Source: Methylomicrobium lacus_A
Lineage (GTDB): Bacteria; Pseudomonadota; Gammaproteobacteria; Methylococcales; Methylomonadaceae
Reading direction: 5' to 3'
NCBI RefSeq assembly: GCF_041897535.1
Contig: NZ_CP169217.1
Coordinates: forward strand, 2,666,001 to 2,730,000
DNA: 64,000 nucleotides
Of the stretch, positions 44,905-52,763 are shown one piece after another. Under the pieces are notes generated by a model. That model was not told the origin of the DNA and made no database searches. It saw nothing but the letters and a program-made list of their open reading frames with translations. The translations under genes were made by a program, and so were the position numbers. Position 1 is the stretch's first letter. Each line of letters starts with the position of its first letter.

Positions 44905-47256
44905 ATGAATTCAGCCCGAATGCAGATTGGCCGCCGATTAAAAACTCCGCCAGCACGCCGAATGCCGTGCATCATCGCGCTCGGTTTGGCGGCGATCTGC
45001 CTTGTCCTTGCCGTAATCAGGCTGATCCCCAAATCGCCGCTCTCCGGCCGCTATCCCAAATCGACCGCGATCTATGCCAGTCACGGCGAACTGCTGCGCC
45101 TGACCCTGGCGAGCGACGGCCAGTACCGGCTGTGGACGCCGCTCACCGACATCCCCGCCCGCGCACGTAGCGCGGCCCTGCTTTACGAAGACCGCTGGTT
45201 CTACCATCATCCCGGCGTCAATCCCGGGTCCCTGGCGCGCGCGGCCTGGGCAATTTTGGCTGGAAGCGGCCGGCAAGGCGGTTCGACGATCACGATGCAG
45301 ACGGCCCGTCAGTTGTACCGGATCGACCGACGAAGCTATTGGGGTAAGCTCCAGCAGATCGCGCTCGCGCTATGGCTCGAACTGCGCTACAGCAAGGACG
45401 AGATTCTCGAAGCCTATCTGAACGGCGTTTCCTATGGCGGCAACATCGTCGGCATCGGCGCCGCCAGCCGGATTTATTTTCACAAGCCCGCGGCGGAGCT
45501 GAACCTGGTCGAGAGTTTGACCCTGGCGGTGATACCGCAAAATCCGGCGCGCCGCTTTCCGGCCCATAACGCCTTGCCGGAGGCGCTGCTGGCTGCTCGG
45601 CAGCGCCTTTGGCAAAACTGGATCGCGGAGTTTCCGGAAGACAGCCGTTTTGCAAACGATTTGACCCTGCCCTTGCCCGTATACAGCCGGCGTGAGCTGG
45701 CGATCGAAGCGCCGCACCTGACCGATCTGTTGTTGCAGCGTTGCGCCGGGGCGGAAACGATCCATAGCAGCCTGCACCTGAACGTGCAGAAAAGCCTCGA
45801 ACGCTCGCTCCGCCATTACCTCGCGGCCAACCGCGGCAAGGGCATTCAAAATGCCGCCGCGCTGTTGATCGATGCGGGAACGATGCAGGTGCGGGCGCTG
45901 GTCGGCTCGGCCGGCTACCGGAATGCCGCAATCGACGGCCAAGTCAACGGCGCGCTCGCGAAGCGCTCGCCGGGCTCGACGCTGAAACCTTTCGTCTATG
46001 CGCTGGCGCTCGATCAGGGGCTGGTGCATCCGCGCACGATCCTGGCGGATCTCCCGACCGCCTTCGGGCTTTATAGCCCGGAAAATTTCGACGGCCGTTT
46101 CGAGGGGCCCATCACGGTGCAGGATGCCCTGATCCGCTCCCGCAATGTGCCTGCGGTCGCGACCGCCGCGAAACTGTCGGGACCGACCTTGTATCAGTTT
46201 TTGCAGCGCGCTGGAGTTGGAAGGCTGCGGAGCGAGGCGCATTACGGCCTGTCGTTGGCACTCGGCGGCGGCGAGGTGACGATGGAGGAACTGGCCGAGC
46301 TCTATGCGCTGCTGGTTAACCAGGGCATGTCTAGACGAATCAATTATTGCGGCGCGCGAAGCGAAGACAGCCCCTTGCCGCTGCTCAGCAGCGCCGCGGC
46401 CTATATCACACTCGATATGTTGAGGCACAATCCGCGTCCCGATTCGAAGCGCCCGGACCGGCCCGACACAGCCTGGAAAACCGGCACCTCGTGGGGCTTT
46501 CGCGACGCCTGGAGCGTTGGCGTCGTCGGCCATCATGTACTGGTGGTCTGGGTCGGCAATTTCGACGGCGCGAAAAACCCGGCCCTGATCGGCGGCAAAG
46601 CCGCCGCACCGCTGTTCTTTGCGATCATCGACAGTTTGCGCAGTCAGCGTCTGCTGAACGGTCTGGACGATCCGATTCCGGCCTTCAAACCCGTTACGGT
46701 TGCACAAGTCGAAGTCTGCGCGGCCAGCGGCGACCTGCCGAATGCGGAATGTCCGGTGCGCGCGAAGACCTGGTTCATCCCGGGTAAATCGCCAATCAAG
46801 ACCAGCACACTGCACCGCGCGGTCTATCTCGATCCAGAAACCGGCAGCGTCGTCTGCCCGAACACCCCGGAGAGCCGGAAAGAAATCGTGGAGTTCTGGG
46901 ACAGCGAAATGCTGCGCCTGTTTGAACAGGCCGGCATGCCGCGCCGACCGCCGCCGCACCTGCCCGACTGCTACCGGAATTCGGCGGGGCTAGGCGATGC
47001 GCCGCGCATCGTCTCGCCATCCAAAGCCGGAACCTATACGCTGCGCCTCGGCAAAGCGTCAACCCTGGCCTTGAAGGCGAATACGACCGCGAGCGACAGC
47101 GTCTATTGGTTCGCCAATCAAAGCTTTATCGCCAAAACGGCGCCCTCGGAGGCCTATTCCTGGCAGCCCGGTCATCCCGGCCGCTATCTGATCAACGCGG
47201 TCGATGCGGAAGGCCGTTCCGCTTCAACCGAAATCCAGGTCGAATTGGCGCCCTGA
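44905..47256 (+). CDS. pbpC: Penicillin-binding protein 1C
   Basis: A 783-residue bifunctional peptidoglycan enzyme. One membrane anchor (about 23-42), then a GT51 transglycosylase domain (about 60-240) with the catalytic Glu in YEDRWFYHHPGVNP and GGSTITMQTARQL. The transpeptidase domain (about 290-600) has Ser358 in SPGSTLKPF, SRN in LIRSRNVPAV and KTGTSWGFRDAW. The C-terminal BiPBP_C domain (about 690-783) is Ig-like. PbpC normally lies with the alpha-2-macroglobulin gene yfhM; here it follows the DUF11 cluster at 126 bases and on the same strand. No cognate yfhM is visible. The start is at ATG 44905, without a strong ribosome site. Confidence 0.93.
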   Translation: MNSARMQIGRRLKTPPARRMPCIIALGLAAICLVLAVIRLIPKSPLSGRYPKSTAIYASHGELLRLTLASDGQYRLWTPLTDIPARARSAALLYEDRWFYHHPGVNPGSLARAAWAILAGSGRQGGSTITMQTARQLYRIDRRSYWGKLQQIALALWLELRYSKDEILEAYLNGVSYGGNIVGIGAASRIYFHKPAAELNLVESLTLAVIPQNPARRFPAHNALPEALLAARQRLWQNWIAEFPEDSRFANDLTLPLPVYSRRELAIEAPHLTDLLLQRCAGAETIHSSLHLNVQKSLERSLRHYLAANRGKGIQNAAALLIDAGTMQVRALVGSAGYRNAAIDGQVNGALAKRSPGSTLKPFVYALALDQGLVHPRTILADLPTAFGLYSPENFDGRFEGPITVQDALIRSRNVPAVATAAKLSGPTLYQFLQRAGVGRLRSEAHYGLSLALGGGEVTMEELAELYALLVNQGMSRRINYCGARSEDSPLPLLSSAAAYITLDMLRHNPRPDSKRPDRPDTAWKTGTSWGFRDAWSVGVVGHHVLVVWVGNFDGAKNPALIGGKAAAPLFFAIIDSLRSQRLLNGLDDPIPAFKPVTVAQVEVCAASGDLPNAECPVRAKTWFIPGKSPIKTSTLHRAVYLDPETGSVVCPNTPESRKEIVEFWDSEMLRLFEQAGMPRRPPPHLPDCYRNSAGLGDAPRIVSPSKAGTYTLRLGKASTLALKANTTASDSVYWFANQSFIAKTAPSEAYSWQPGHPGRYLINAVDAEGRSASTEIQVELAP

Positions 47257-47427
47257 AGGCCGTATCGCAAGTCATGGAACCTGGAGCACGCTAAACCGGT
47301 CTTCCTACTATATTTTACTTGTTTTTTGAACATCGGAAATTTGCGGTCGCCGACCTTTCGGCAAAAATCAACCGAAACCCGAGTGCGCACGGCGTACCCC
47401 GGCCAGCCCCCCATGAGGAGAACGATA

Positions 47428-47940
47428 ATGAAACAGCTAGCCTTAATTTCGATTGGCCTTTTATTTTTTGCGGCACCGACGTTCGCGGAGGAACATGCCA
47501 GCACGCAACGCCTGGAAGCGATTCGGCAGCAGCGTGAAAAACTGGTGCCCTACGACGCGAATAAGGTCGTGGAAACGTTTTCGAAAACCGTTCACGGCGG
47601 GGTGATGCATGTGATCGCCAAGCCGGATGCGCCCGACCAGATCGAACTGATTCAAAATCATCTGCGCCAGTTGTCCCTTGCCTTCGCCAAAGGCGACTTT
47701 TCGATTAGCGAAAAAATGCATGGGCCGGACATGCCGGGACTTCTCCAATTGAAAACCGCCAAACCCGACGATATCCGTTATGAATACAAATCCTTGCCCA
47801 ACGGCGCGCAGATTCATTTTTCGACCGAATATCCGCAATTTGACCAGGCGCTGCATGAATGGTTGAATGCGCAAGCCAAGGACCATGGCAATGTGGTGAT
47901 GCCCGAACACATGAAGCATCATACCGGGGTGGCGGAATAA
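47428..47940 (+). CDS. Small exported protein, unknown function
   Basis: A 170-residue protein with a clean signal peptide (MKQLALISIGLLFFAAPTFA, cleavage after AFA-type FA-EE). The mature part has TVHGGVMHVIAKPDAPDQ, KGDFSISEKMHGPDMPGL and QIHFSTEYPQFDQALHEW, and is rich in His and Met; it lacks CxxCH. Homologues exist, as far as I recall, in several gammaproteobacteria under varied and unreliable names; I do not assign a function. GAGGAG lies eight bases before the ATG at 47428. It is convergent with the cytochrome operon, 27 bases apart. Confidence 0.75.
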   Translation: MKQLALISIGLLFFAAPTFAEEHASTQRLEAIRQQREKLVPYDANKVVETFSKTVHGGVMHVIAKPDAPDQIELIQNHLRQLSLAFAKGDFSISEKMHGPDMPGLLQLKTAKPDDIRYEYKSLPNGAQIHFSTEYPQFDQALHEWLNAQAKDHGNVVMPEHMKHHTGVAE

Positions 47941-47967
47941 CCGTGCTAGGATAGCCTGGGACTGGCG

Positions 47968-48465
47968 TCATTCATAGACATAGCTGATCGCGACATGGTA
48001 ACCGATTAAAAACAGCAGCGCCGTCGCCAGGCCGACATGCAATATCAGCCAGACAGGACGAAACCAGGGCTGGCGGATGTGCATTATCTCGCAGTTGAAT
48101 AAGCCGGTGAAGAACACCACGAAAAACGACCCGCTGAGCGCCTGCAAGTATCCGTAGCCGAGATGCTGGGCATGGGCGTAAAAAAACAGCGGGGCCAAAG
48201 CGCCGAACCATTTATGCCGCGGCAGCAGCGAGTTGCCGCGCGCGGTACATCCCTGGTTGCGCAGCAAGGAACAATGCCATTGCTGACCCAGAAAAATGAT
48301 CAGCACCAATCCTGACAACTGTTTATAAACCGAGTCGACCTGCCAGCCGGCCAGCCAGGGCCATTGCCAGCGCTGAATTTCCTGCGCGAAAAATGCGCCG
48401 AGAAGCCCGAGGCCCAGCCCAAAATAACTCTTCCTGATCAAGCGTTTTTCAATGCGCAGCCGCAT
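47968..48465 (-). CDS. Small polytopic membrane protein, possible cytochrome b-like subunit
   Basis: A 165-residue protein with four hydrophobic segments (about 15-30, 45-60, 85-120, 130-160). Histidines occur in or near the segments (QWHCSLL, FFYAHAQHLGYGYL, LILHVGLATALLFLIGYH), a spacing compatible with haem b ligation as in ferric-reductase or cytochrome b561 proteins, but no family motif is decisive. It overlaps the upstream monohaem gene by 17 bases and is last in a unit of three redox genes; a role as membrane quinone or haem partner is inference. Confidence 0.7.
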   Translation of the reverse strand: MRLRIEKRLIRKSYFGLGLGLLGAFFAQEIQRWQWPWLAGWQVDSVYKQLSGLVLIIFLGQQWHCSLLRNQGCTARGNSLLPRHKWFGALAPLFFYAHAQHLGYGYLQALSGSFFVVFFTGLFNCEIMHIRQPWFRPVWLILHVGLATALLFLIGYHVAISYVYE

Positions 48466-49309
48466 GCGGTTTTGCCTCCACAGACCCGGAGCCCTTCGCC
48501 GCCGCCAAAGCGCCGATTACCGGCAGCGTATGCGGGGCCGTGCGTTCCAGCACCGTCTGCATGAATGTTTCTATGCTGGGCAGAAAATAGCCGTCGCGCG
48601 GCCACTTGTCGCCGATCGCCGGCGGTTTTTTAAACGTCTTCACCTTATCGAGATAGGCAGTGTAAGCATCGCGAAAGCCGTCGTGCAACACCGTCAGGGC
48701 TTGCAGAATTTCCTCGCTGGAAACCTTCTGCGCCGGATACATCCAGGTCGTCGCCCCCATGATGTCGTGCAGACGCCAATCGTGTTTCGGCGATTGCTCA
48801 TGCTTGTTGTGGCACTCGACACAAGGTTCGGCGACCGCGACATCGGCGAACATCGCGGTATGGCGCTCGATGTCGGGCATATAGAAAAATTGCGGCTGCC
48901 GTGTCTGGCGTAACTGTTCAAATTTGTCCTTTTGCAGCCCTTCAAAGCGATTGTCGGGACTGATCGGGTAGTCCGAGCCCAGGAACAGGCTGATCCGTAC
49001 CCGGCTTTTTTCCAGGCTCTTGGCGGTTTCGCGCAGAAAGAGCGCGGGCAGAGGACCGGCTTCGCTTTCGGCATCGCGCCAATGCTCGTCAAACTTCAGC
49101 CCGGCTTTTTTCCCCTGGCCGACGATTTCCTGGGTCCATAGAGCCCTGACCGCGGCATTTTCGGCCTGCACCAACTCGAACAGGCGCTCGACCGGAATGG
49201 ATGCCTGCGCCGTCGATGTCTCCGGCAACGGCGGCGGGGCACTGACGAACAGATAAATGCCGAGGCAGGTCAAGGCAAACAAGCTGACCCAGAAAGTTTT
49301 ATTCGTCAT
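48449..49309 (-). CDS. Exported monohaem c-type protein, Tll0287/DUF3365-like
   Basis: A 286-residue protein with an N-terminal signal/anchor (MTNKTFWVSLFALTCLGIYLFV). The haem-binding motif CVECH is at residues 163-167, in the context VAEPCVECHNKHEQSPKHDW. This context, preceded by LRETAKSLEKSRVRISLFLGSDYPISP, is typical of the Tll0287-like/DUF3365 haem domains seen in sensors and small cytochromes. After it come about 120 residues of helical sequence with no known motif. The frame extends upstream to 49489, but 49309 matches the signal peptide and gives the 11-base overlap with the pentahaem gene. Confidence 0.82.
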   Translation of the reverse strand: MTNKTFWVSLFALTCLGIYLFVSAPPPLPETSTAQASIPVERLFELVQAENAAVRALWTQEIVGQGKKAGLKFDEHWRDAESEAGPLPALFLRETAKSLEKSRVRISLFLGSDYPISPDNRFEGLQKDKFEQLRQTRQPQFFYMPDIERHTAMFADVAVAEPCVECHNKHEQSPKHDWRLHDIMGATTWMYPAQKVSSEEILQALTVLHDGFRDAYTAYLDKVKTFKKPPAIGDKWPRDGYFLPSIETFMQTVLERTAPHTLPVIGALAAAKGSGSVEAKPHAAAH

Positions 49310-49994
49310 GCGTTTTCTCCTTTCTGGCCGGATAGCGCACGTCCTTGCCATAGGGCGAGGGACCGCCCTCGAAATAGGCACGGATGGCTTCGGGCCGAAT
49401 CGCTTCGGCGACCCTGGTGGCCGTTTTGATCGGGTGATTGCCGTGAAAATCATGGCAGCCGAGGCAGGTCGCCCAGCGCTTGTCCGCAATCAGACGTGCA
49501 TGCGGCGTATCCAGCGGGTCGTTTCTGAGACGGGTGTTTTTATGGCAATTCACGCAATAGCCGCTATCGCCGAGCACGACGCGCCTGCCTTGATGCTCCT
49601 GATGACAGGAAACGCACAGATGCGGCCGGAGCGTGGCGCGCACTTTTTTGAAACGCGGTTCAAGAAAGCGGTAAACCGGATGCCGGTCATTCGGGCGCTC
49701 ATGACAATCCAAACAGGTTTCATTGGCGACCGCCATTTTGCCGAAATCGGCCGGATGCTCGCGCCGGCCGAACAGATAACGGACATTGGCCTGAATTTGC
49801 TGGCGATAACTGCCCGCCGCCTGCTGGTGGCAGTCCGGGCATTGAATCTGATCGTGCCCCGTATTCATCGGCCCGCGCCGATGCCAGGCATCATTGGCAG
49901 GCAACACCAATGCCGACAAGCTCAATGCGCCCGCCGCAAGCCCTACCGCATAAGCCCAATGCTGCCGTTTTCTGGTGGGTGAGGGCTTTTTCAT
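49299..49994 (-). CDS. Pentahaem cytochrome c, membrane-anchored
   Basis: A 231-residue protein with one N-terminal hydrophobic segment (about 14-31, uncleaved anchor or signal) and five CxxCH haem motifs: CPDCH (52-56), CLDCH (94-98), CVSCH (127-131), CVNCH (147-151) and CLGCH (177-181). Extra histidines between them may serve as distal ligands. It is similar in design to NapC/NrfH-type quinol-oxidising or small periplasmic multihaem carriers, although the usual NapC family spacing is not obvious. It is first of three overlapping genes and probably starts from the promoter at 50078-50107. Confidence 0.85.
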   Translation of the reverse strand: MKKPSPTRKRQHWAYAVGLAAGALSLSALVLPANDAWHRRGPMNTGHDQIQCPDCHQQAAGSYRQQIQANVRYLFGRREHPADFGKMAVANETCLDCHERPNDRHPVYRFLEPRFKKVRATLRPHLCVSCHQEHQGRRVVLGDSGYCVNCHKNTRLRNDPLDTPHARLIADKRWATCLGCHDFHGNHPIKTATRVAEAIRPEAIRAYFEGGPSPYGKDVRYPARKEKTHDE

Positions 49995-50077
49995 AACAGC
50001 GATCGATGCATTTTTACATTAACTCAAAGGCCATCGGCAAATAAACTACGCTCCAAATCCGTAATATCTTTTTAAGA

Positions 50078-50107
50078 ATTATATGGGAAAAGCTGCGCTG
50101 ATAACAA
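50078..50107 (-). promoter_or_regulatory. Putative sigma-70 promoter of the cytochrome operon
   Basis: TTGTTA (50102-50107) and a perfect TATAAT (50078-50083) are separated by 18 bases, 84 bases before the pentahaem cytochrome start. Confidence 0.5.
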
Positions 50108-50147
50108 CAATCGCTTTATGGATTTTATACGTTCAAAATCTCGCCGC

Positions 50148-50176
50148 TTAAGATGTCATGCCCGGCAAGGTATAAT
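50148..50176 (+). promoter_or_regulatory. Putative sigma-70 promoter of lgt-thyA
   Basis: TTAAGA (50148-50153) and a perfect TATAAT (50171-50176) with a 17-base spacer, 33 bases before the lgt start codon. It points away from the cytochrome operon promoter in the same gap. Confidence 0.6.
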
Positions 50177-50208
50177 GGGTCATCATTCGCTCTAGACTCT
50201 CCCTGACT

Positions 50209-50991
50209 ATGCTGACTTATCCGAATATCGATCCGATCGCCGTCGCCATCGGCCCGCTCAAAATTCACTGGTACGGCCTGATGTACCTGGTCGGCTTCGC
50301 CGGTGTCTGGATACTGGGCAAGCGGCGCGCCCTGGCCCCCTGGTCGCCGATCAAGCCCGAGGCGATCGAGGATCTGGTCACCTACGGCGCGATCGGCGTG
50401 ATCCTCGGCGGGCGCATCGGTTACACGCTGTTTTACAATCTGGGCGAGTTTTTACACAATCCCTTGGTGCTTTTCGAAATCTGGAAGGGCGGCATGTCGT
50501 TTCACGGCGGCATGCTCGGCGTGTTCGTCGCGATGTGGATTTTCGGCAAACAACAAAACTGCACGATGCTGCAACTGACCGACATCATCTCGCCCTTGGC
50601 CCCGATCGGCCTCGGCGCGGGAAGAATCGGCAATTTCATCAACTCCGAACTCTGGGGGCGGCCGACCGACGTGCCGTGGGCGATGGTGTTCCCGAACGGC
50701 GGCCCGCTGCCGCGCCATCCGTCCCAGCTTTACGAGGCGTTCCTGGAAGGGGTGGTGCTGTTCGTGATACTCTGGATTTATACCGCCAAGCCACGTCCGA
50801 CGATGGCTCCGACCGGGATGGCCGTGATGCTCTACGGCTGCTTCCGTTTTTTCATCGAATTCTTCAGGATGCCGGATGCGCAACTCGGCTATCTGGCGCT
50901 GGACTGGGTCACGATGGGACAGATTTTATCGACGCCGATGATATTGATCGGGGCGGGCATGGTTTATTGGGCTTATAAAAAAGCCGCTTAA
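50209..50991 (+). CDS. lgt: Prolipoprotein diacylglyceryl transferase
   Basis: A 260-residue inner-membrane enzyme that transfers diacylglycerol from phosphatidylglycerol to the lipobox cysteine of lipoproteins. Family motifs seen: KIHWYGLMYLVGF at the start, MSFHGGMLGVF and GLGAGRIGNFINSELWGRPT (the Lgt signature), then HPSQLYEAFLEG and RFFIEFFRMPDAQLG. Six to seven membrane segments fit the length. It is followed 48 bases later by thyA, a conserved pair. Confidence 0.95.
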   Translation: MLTYPNIDPIAVAIGPLKIHWYGLMYLVGFAGVWILGKRRALAPWSPIKPEAIEDLVTYGAIGVILGGRIGYTLFYNLGEFLHNPLVLFEIWKGGMSFHGGMLGVFVAMWIFGKQQNCTMLQLTDIISPLAPIGLGAGRIGNFINSELWGRPTDVPWAMVFPNGGPLPRHPSQLYEAFLEGVVLFVILWIYTAKPRPTMAPTGMAVMLYGCFRFFIEFFRMPDAQLGYLALDWVTMGQILSTPMILIGAGMVYWAYKKAA

Positions 50992-51039
50992 CCCAATACG
51001 CAAATCTCGCTGGCACTCATCACTTGAAATCGGGACCGC

Positions 51040-51873
51040 ATGCAGCCATATCTGAATTTACTGGATAAAATCCTCGACGAAGGCGTCCAAAAAGGCGACA
51101 GGACCGGCAGCGGCACGCTGTCGATCTTCGGGCATCAGATGCGTTTTCCTCTGGCCGAAGGCTTTCCTCTGGTCACCACGAAGAAAGTCCATCTGAAATC
51201 GATCATTCACGAATTGCTCTGGTTTTTGCAGGGCGACACGAACCTGGCCTATCTGCACGAACACAAGGTCAGTATCTGGGATGAATGGGCCGATCAAAAC
51301 GGCGACCTGGGCCCGGTTTACGGCCGCCAATGGCGCGCCTGGCCTACCCCTGACGGCCGCACGATCGATCAATTGCAGCAGGTGATCGAGCAGATCAAAA
51401 CCACGCCGAACAGCCGCCGGATGATCGTTTCGGCCTGGAACGTCGCCGATCTGCCGGATGAAACGATCGGCCCGCAGGCGAATGTCGCGCAGGGCAGGAT
51501 GGCGCTCGCGCCCTGCCATGCGCTGTTTCAGTTTTATGTCGCGGAGGGGCGTCTGTCCTGCCAGCTTTATCAGCGCAGCTGCGACATCTTTCTCGGCGTG
51601 CCGTTCAATATCGCGAGCTACGCCTTGCTGACGCACATGGCCGCGCAGCAGGCCGATCTCGAAGTCGGCGATTTTATCTGGACCGGCGGTGATGTACACT
51701 TGTACCTGAATCATCTGGAGCAGGCCAGATTGCAATTGAGTCGTGAACCTTATCCTTTGCCAAGATTGAAATTCAAACGCAAGCCGGCTTCGCTGTTCGA
51801 TTACCGGTTTGAGGATTTCGAAATCGAAGGCTATCAGGCGCACGATCCTATCCGGGCACCGATTTCGGTTTGA
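51040..51873 (+). CDS. thyA: Thymidylate synthase
   Basis: A 277-residue cytosolic enzyme methylating dUMP to dTMP with methylene-tetrahydrofolate. The catalytic nucleophile is Cys159 in LAPCHALFQFYV; QRSCDIFLGVPFNIASYALL and GDVHLYLNHLEQ bind dUMP. Compared with E. coli ThyA (264) it has a short insertion just before the nucleophile (around 140-152, ETIGPQANVAQG). It is downstream of lgt, as in E. coli, and likely cotranscribed. Confidence 0.96.
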   Translation: MQPYLNLLDKILDEGVQKGDRTGSGTLSIFGHQMRFPLAEGFPLVTTKKVHLKSIIHELLWFLQGDTNLAYLHEHKVSIWDEWADQNGDLGPVYGRQWRAWPTPDGRTIDQLQQVIEQIKTTPNSRRMIVSAWNVADLPDETIGPQANVAQGRMALAPCHALFQFYVAEGRLSCQLYQRSCDIFLGVPFNIASYALLTHMAAQQADLEVGDFIWTGGDVHLYLNHLEQARLQLSREPYPLPRLKFKRKPASLFDYRFEDFEIEGYQAHDPIRAPISV

Positions 51874-52005
51874 TCGGAATCGAACGGCGCCAGCCTATTG
51901 ATATCGCCTTGAGCCGTGTCGCAATCGAAATCCTCGATCGCGGCACGACATCGAGGCTACAATGGATATATTCAATTCACAGCTTCCGCGCAAAACTTAT
52001 CGTTG

Positions 52006-52050
52006 GCTGAGCGGAGCCGAAGCCAACAAATCGCTTCGACTTCGCTCAGC
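52006..52050. repeat. Imperfect inverted repeat upstream of ppa (REP-like)
   Basis: GCTGAGCGGAGCCGAAGC (52006-52023) pairs with GCTTCGACTTCGCTCAGC (52033-52050) with two mismatches that remain G-U pairs, around a 9-base loop. I have seen similar GCTGAGCGAAGTCGAAGC palindromes dispersed in many bacterial genomes. It sits in the 253-base gap between thyA and ppa and would form a stable hairpin in a read-through transcript. The rest of the gap holds no gene. Confidence 0.6.
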
Positions 52051-52126
52051 GAACGGCTTAACTTAATGGCAGTGGCGCGGAGCGTGGCAACGATGCAATA
52101 TCGCCCACTTAACCGACCGAAAGCTT

Positions 52127-52753
52127 ATGAACAACTACCACTACAAAGCCCACCCCTGGCACGGCATCAGCGCGGGCGACAGCACGCCTTCCGTGGTTAA
52201 TGCGTTTATCGAAATCGTGCCGACCGATACGGTCAAATATGAAATCGACAAGCAAAGCGGCTATCTGAAAATCGACCGGCCGCAAAAGTTTTCGAACATG
52301 GTGCCGACATTATACGGCTTCGTCCCGCGCACGTATTGCGGCAACAAGGTCGCCGAATTCGCCGCGTTGAAGTCGGGCCGAACGGGCATCAAGGGCGACG
52401 GCGACCCGCTCGACATCTGCGTGTTGAGCGAACGCAGCGTGTCGCACGGCGACATCATCCTGCAGGCGATCCCGGTCGGCGGTTTCCGCCTGCTCGACAA
52501 CGGCGAGGCGGACGACAAGATCATCGCGGTGATGAAAGGCGACGAATTTTACCGGCAATGGAACGATGTGTCGGACTGCCCGAGTTCGTACATCAACCGG
52601 CTGATGCATTATTTTCTGACCTATAAAAACCTGCCCGGCGAGAAGTCCACCTGCGAGATCACCGACGTATACGGCCGCGCCGAAGCACATGAGGTGATCG
52701 TGCGCGCGATGCAGGATTACATGAGCCTGTTCAACGGCATCGAAGATTTGTAG
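52127..52753 (+). CDS. ppa: Inorganic pyrophosphatase (family I)
   Basis: A 208-residue enzyme that hydrolyses pyrophosphate to drive biosynthesis. The metal-binding signature DGDPLDICVL, KYEIDKQSGYLKIDR near the N-terminus and YGFVPRTYCG place it in family I. It has a longer C-terminal region than E. coli Ppa (176 residues). It starts at ATG 52127 and ends 10 bases before dnaE, so both are likely in one transcript. Confidence 0.92.
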   Translation: MNNYHYKAHPWHGISAGDSTPSVVNAFIEIVPTDTVKYEIDKQSGYLKIDRPQKFSNMVPTLYGFVPRTYCGNKVAEFAALKSGRTGIKGDGDPLDICVLSERSVSHGDIILQAIPVGGFRLLDNGEADDKIIAVMKGDEFYRQWNDVSDCPSSYINRLMHYFLTYKNLPGEKSTCEITDVYGRAEAHEVIVRAMQDYMSLFNGIEDL

Positions 52754-52763
52754 CTGTAACTCG

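Noticed and set aside
49310..49489. 60-residue N-terminal extension of the monohaem cytochrome
   Set aside because: It lies fully inside the pentahaem gene and is Arg/Pro-rich; the start at 49309 yields a proper signal sequence.
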